A stretch of DNA of 64,000 nt. Source: Flavonifractor sp. An10 (lineage in GTDB: Bacteria > Bacillota > Clostridia > Oscillospirales > Oscillospiraceae). The stretch is taken from positions 186,001 through 250,000 of the forward strand of contig NZ_NFMB01000007.1 of assembly GCF_002161215.1 (NCBI RefSeq), read 5' to 3'. Below, in pieces: positions 61,482 through 64,000 of the stretch. Made by a program: the position numbers and the translations under genes. The first letter of the stretch is position 1. Every line of letters begins with the position of its first letter. Under the pieces are notes generated by a model. It saw only the letters and a list, made by a program, of their open reading frames with translations, did not search any database and was not told the origin of the DNA.

Positions 61482-62384
61482 ATGAGAGAGCCCGTCTTTA
61501 CCGGGGCCTGTACCGCCCTGGTCACCCCCTTTACCCACAGCGGCGCCGTCAACTATGACCAGTTCGCCCGCCTGATTGACCGGCAGCTGGAGGGCGGCGT
61601 GGACGCCGTCTGCGTCTGCGGCACCACCGGCGAGTCCGCCACCCTCTCTGTCCGGGAGCACATCAGGCTGGTGAAGGCCTGTGTCAGGCGGGTGAACGGC
61701 CGGGCCAGGGTGATCGCCGGCGCGGGGAGCAACGACACCGCCGCCGCCCTCCGGCTGTCCCGGCATGCCCAGGACGCGGGGGCGGACGCCCTGCTCCTGG
61801 TCACCCCCTATTACAACAAGGCCACCCAGGACGGGCTCATTCAGCACTATACCACGATTGCAGACCGGGTGGAGGTGCCCATTCTCCTCTACAACGTGCC
61901 CTCCCGCACCGGCGTGTCCTTCACCGCCGAGACCTACCAAGTTCTCTCTCAGCACCCCAACATCAACGGCGTCAAGGAGGCCAGTGGGAATTTCTCCCTG
62001 CTCTCCCATACCCGCGCCCTCTGCGGGCCGGACTTCCATATCTGGTCGGGCAATGACGACCAGGTGGTGCCCATGATGAGCCTGGGGGCGGAAGGGGTGG
62101 TCTCAGTGGCGGCCAACCTGGCGCCTGAGGCCATGGTGCGCATGTCCCATCTGTGCCTGGAGGGAGATTTCCAGGAGGCCGCCCACCTCCAGCTCCGGTA
62201 TCAGGCCCTCATGGACGCCCTCTTTATCGAGGTCAACCCCATCCCCATCAAGGCGGCCCTGAACCTGGCCGGCTGGGACGCAGGTTCCCTCCGCCTGCCC
62301 CTGTGTGCGCTCTCCGACAGCCACCGGGAGGTGCTCCGAAAGGCCATGGAGGAGGCAGGGCTGCTCCAAAAGCCCGCGGCATAA
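61482..62384 (+). CDS. dapA: 4-Hydroxy-tetrahydrodipicolinate synthase
   Basis: A 300-residue TIM-barrel aldolase condensing pyruvate with aspartate semialdehyde. Features are GACTALVTPFT, VCGTTGESATLS, the catalytic Tyr in YNVPSRTG and the Schiff-base Lys in NGVKEASGNF. It gives dihydrodipicolinate for lysine, cell wall and, in this spore-former, dipicolinic acid. It is the second gene of asd-dapA. Confidence 0.96.
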   Translation: MREPVFTGACTALVTPFTHSGAVNYDQFARLIDRQLEGGVDAVCVCGTTGESATLSVREHIRLVKACVRRVNGRARVIAGAGSNDTAAALRLSRHAQDAGADALLLVTPYYNKATQDGLIQHYTTIADRVEVPILLYNVPSRTGVSFTAETYQVLSQHPNINGVKEASGNFSLLSHTRALCGPDFHIWSGNDDQVVPMMSLGAEGVVSVAANLAPEAMVRMSHLCLEGDFQEAAHLQLRYQALMDALFIEVNPIPIKAALNLAGWDAGSLRLPLCALSDSHREVLRKAMEEAGLLQKPAA

Positions 62385-62396
62385 TTTAGACAGAAA

Positions 62397-62432
62397 CAGA
62401 GGGGCGCGAAGCCATGGCTTCGCGCCCCTCTG
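62397..62432. terminator. Bidirectional terminator
   Basis: A 15-bp perfect stem with a 6-nt loop between the convergent dapA and the AI-2E-family gene. Confidence 0.85.
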
Positions 62433-62446
62433 TTGTGATGAACTTT

Positions 62447-63658
62447 TTACGGAGTGTGCTCCTCCTCCGAGTCCTCCGGCTGGCGGCCGGTGCCCGGGAG
62501 GGGTCTGCCGTTTCCATCCAGGCCCTTCCGCCGCAGGCGGCTGTTGGCCCAGTCACGCACCAGGGTGTACAGCACCGCGAAGGTGGGCACGCCCAGCACC
62601 ATGCCTGGGAAGCCAAACAGCCCGCCGCACACCACGATGGACACCAGCACCCAGATGGCGGACAGGCCGGTGCTGTCGCCCAGGATCTTGGGGCCCAGGA
62701 TGTTGCCGTCAAACTGCTGCAGGCCGATGACCAGGACGAAGAACCGCAGCGCAGCCCAGGGATCCACGATCACCAGGATCATCAGGCAGGGGATGGCGCC
62801 GATGATGGGCCCGAAAAACGGGATGATATTGGTGACGCCCACCACCACGCTGATGAGCATGGGGTAGGGTATGCGGACAATCAGGCAGAGGATGAAGCAC
62901 AGCACACCGATAATGGCCGAGTCGATGAGCTTGCCGTTGATGAAGCCCACAAAAATCCGGTTGGCCCGGCTGCACACATCCAGGAGCCAGTCGGCCCGGG
63001 GCTTGGCGAGGATGGCGTAGATCAGCTTCTTCAGCTGGGGCACCAGCCGCCCCTTTCCCGCCAGCATATAGATGGAGGAGATCACCGCGGTGATGCCGGA
63101 CACCACGCCCGTGCCCACAGCGTAACCGAAGCCCAGCAGCTGGGGCAGGGCCTCGGACACCCGCTGTGTGGCCGACTGGATCAGATCCTGATAGGAGCCC
63201 AACAGGCCGTTGACCCCCTCGGCGTCCAGATCGAACTGCACGATGAGCTCCTGCACCAGCTTGTCCAGGCTGTTGAGATAGCCCTGCATGTTGGTGGCCA
63301 GGTCGATCACGCTCTGGGCCACCTGGGGGATGATCAGATTGAGGAGGATCACCACAATGGCCAGGGCCAGCAGATAGACCGTCAGGATGGACAGGCCCCG
63401 CCTGTGCTTGTACCGCTTGAATACCCGGCGCTCAAAAAAGCACATGGGGGTGTTGAGCAGGTAGGCGATGGCAAAGCCGGCAATGAAGGGCATCAGCACA
63501 TTGGTGAACATGCGCACGCGCACCGCGATGACGTCCACATGGTTCAGCCCCACATAGAACAGAATGGCGATCAGGAGTACAATCAGGAGCGATACGGATT
63601 TCCGCTCCAGGACATACCACTTCCACTTTTTCTCGCTGCGCTTGTTTTTTTCGTCCAA
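62447..63658 (-). CDS. AI-2E-family transporter (PF01594)
   Basis: A 403-residue permease with eight predicted helices: two near the N-terminus (SLLIVLLIAILFYVGL, FIAGFAIAYLLN), one at about 70-90, and five from about 150 to 370. VVVGVTNIIPFFGPIIGAIPC is the family signature. Members export small molecules or act as Na+/H+ antiporters; the AI-2 link is not general. The start is a TTG with AAAGGAG nine bases upstream. The C-terminal tail (about 375-403) is charged. Confidence 0.92.
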   Translation of the reverse strand: MDEKNKRSEKKWKWYVLERKSVSLLIVLLIAILFYVGLNHVDVIAVRVRMFTNVLMPFIAGFAIAYLLNTPMCFFERRVFKRYKHRRGLSILTVYLLALAIVVILLNLIIPQVAQSVIDLATNMQGYLNSLDKLVQELIVQFDLDAEGVNGLLGSYQDLIQSATQRVSEALPQLLGFGYAVGTGVVSGITAVISSIYMLAGKGRLVPQLKKLIYAILAKPRADWLLDVCSRANRIFVGFINGKLIDSAIIGVLCFILCLIVRIPYPMLISVVVGVTNIIPFFGPIIGAIPCLMILVIVDPWAALRFFVLVIGLQQFDGNILGPKILGDSTGLSAIWVLVSIVVCGGLFGFPGMVLGVPTFAVLYTLVRDWANSRLRRKGLDGNGRPLPGTGRQPEDSEEEHTP

Positions 63659-63694
63659 AGTGCCCGTCTCCTTTCACCCCTTGTCTCTGTTCAA

Positions 63695-63723
63695 ATTGTA
63701 CCATGACTGCCCGCGTTCCGCAA
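63695..63723 (-). promoter_or_regulatory. Promoter of the AI-2E-family gene
   Basis: -35 TTGCGG (63723-63718), a 17-bp spacer and -10 TACAAT (63700-63695). Confidence 0.6.
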
Positions 63724-63732
63724 CCAAAACAG

Positions 63733-63767
63733 CCGGGCGGGAAGCCGTAAATCAGCTCCCCGCCCGG
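63733..63767 (-). terminator. tyrS terminator, candidate
   Basis: A 9-bp stem CCGGGCGGG/CCCGCCCGG with a long loop and TGTTTTGG after it, 30 bases past the tyrS stop codon. Confidence 0.6.
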
Positions 63768-63798
63768 TATGGATGAAATATAGGCCGCGTTTGCCCGC

Positions 63799-64000
63799 TC
63801 AGTTCAGAACCGCCCGGTGGAACACCTTCTTGCCCTTCTTGATGGTCACGCCCTCGCCGGAGAGCTGCTCCGCGGTGACAGAGGCGGCCACGTCGGTGAC
63901 CTTTACCCCGTCCAGCTCCACGCCGCCCTGCTCGATGAGGCGGCGGGCCTCCTTCTTGGAGGGCACCAGGCCGCACTTGAGCATGAGATCCAGCACGCCG
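63799..64000 (-). CDS. tyrS: Tyrosyl-tRNA synthetase, C-terminal S4 domain
   Basis: The last 66 residues of a protein entering from the right edge. LDLMLKCGLVPSKKEARRLIEQGGVELDGVKV is the S4-type RNA-binding domain found at the end of bacterial TyrRS, and the C-terminal stretch VTIKKGKKVFHRAVLN is typical of it. The aminoacylation domain lies outside the window, so other S4-ended proteins cannot be excluded, but the end of TyrRS fits best. Confidence 0.85.
   Translation of the reverse strand, partial: GVLDLMLKCGLVPSKKEARRLIEQGGVELDGVKVTDVAASVTAEQLSGEGVTIKKGKKVFHRAVLN

Overview
This 64 kb window is an uninterrupted piece of core chromosome from a high-GC, endospore-forming anaerobe of the class Clostridia. 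The best fit is the Oscillospiraceae (Flavonifractor/Lawsonibacter/Pseudoflavonifractor type). That placement is inferred from the very GC-rich coding sequence, the sporulation genes (yunB, sigH, spoIIM, a SpoIVFA/SpoIVFB-like pair, a SpoIID-like protein), the Clostridia-specific SCIFF ranthipeptide locus, Rex, and the Firmicutes order tig-clpP-clpX-lon-engB. I see no prophage, insertion sequence, CRISPR array, rRNA or tRNA. Most genes lie on the minus strand and are packed into operons with 4-nt stop/start overlaps. Intergenic gaps often hold clear 17-bp-spaced sigma-A promoters and perfect stem-loop terminators.

Layout. 1-2 kb: the 3' end of radA and a XerC-like tyrosine recombinase, whose ribosome binding site lies inside a 17-bp perfect palindrome. 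2-10.4 kb (minus): an amidase-like protein, ligA, a VanZ-like protein, yunB, a methionine gamma-lyase-like PLP enzyme and three tandem M42 aminopeptidases. 10.4-12.7 kb: murD, RNase P RNA and an array of stem-loops. 12.7-17.5 kb (plus): an ECF sigma factor with a DUF4179 partner and a two-component system. 17.5-22.9 kb (minus): a ferredoxin-flavodoxin, a 49-residue Cys/Gly peptide, and a MarR-controlled heterodimeric ABC exporter. 22.9-32.1 kb (minus): an SLH protein coupled to rex, a FAH-family enzyme, engB, lon, clpX, clpP and tig. 32.2-37.9 kb (minus): a metallophosphoesterase, thrC, an M19 dipeptidase, yraN, rnhB, rbgA and rplS.

37.9-48 kb (minus): the SpoIVFA/FB-like pair, a zinc-ribbon protein, sigH, glmM, a YrvL-like protein, an AAA ATPase, ruvB, a DUF6054-CPCC fusion, ruvA, ruvC, xerD, spoIIM and a dif-like intergenic site. 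48-52 kb (minus): the SCIFF maturase and its peptide precursor, a TIGR04086-type membrane protein, yajC and tgt. 52-54 kb: an Xre-family membrane regulator convergent with a C45-family acyltransferase. 54-57.4 kb (minus): a thiol-redox operon (trxA, trxB, an Rrf2 regulator, a CcdA-TlpA fusion). 57.4-60.1 kb (minus): queA, apparently without a canonical start codon, and a SpoIID-like protein. 60.1-62.4 kb (plus): asd-dapA behind a structured leader. The window ends with an AI-2E-family permease and the S4 domain of tyrS (minus).

Functional themes are protein quality control (tig, clpP, clpX, lon), recombination and chromosome maintenance (radA, ligA, ruvABC, two Xer-type recombinases), wall and lysine/diaminopimelate precursors (murD, glmM, asd, dapA), tRNA queuosine (tgt, queA), thiol redox and sporulation. 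The best candidates for undescribed features are non-coding: the palindrome at the recombinase start, two stem-loop clusters (12.5-12.7 kb and 54.0-54.2 kb), the asd leader, and the dif-like site beside the xerD/spoIIM operon.
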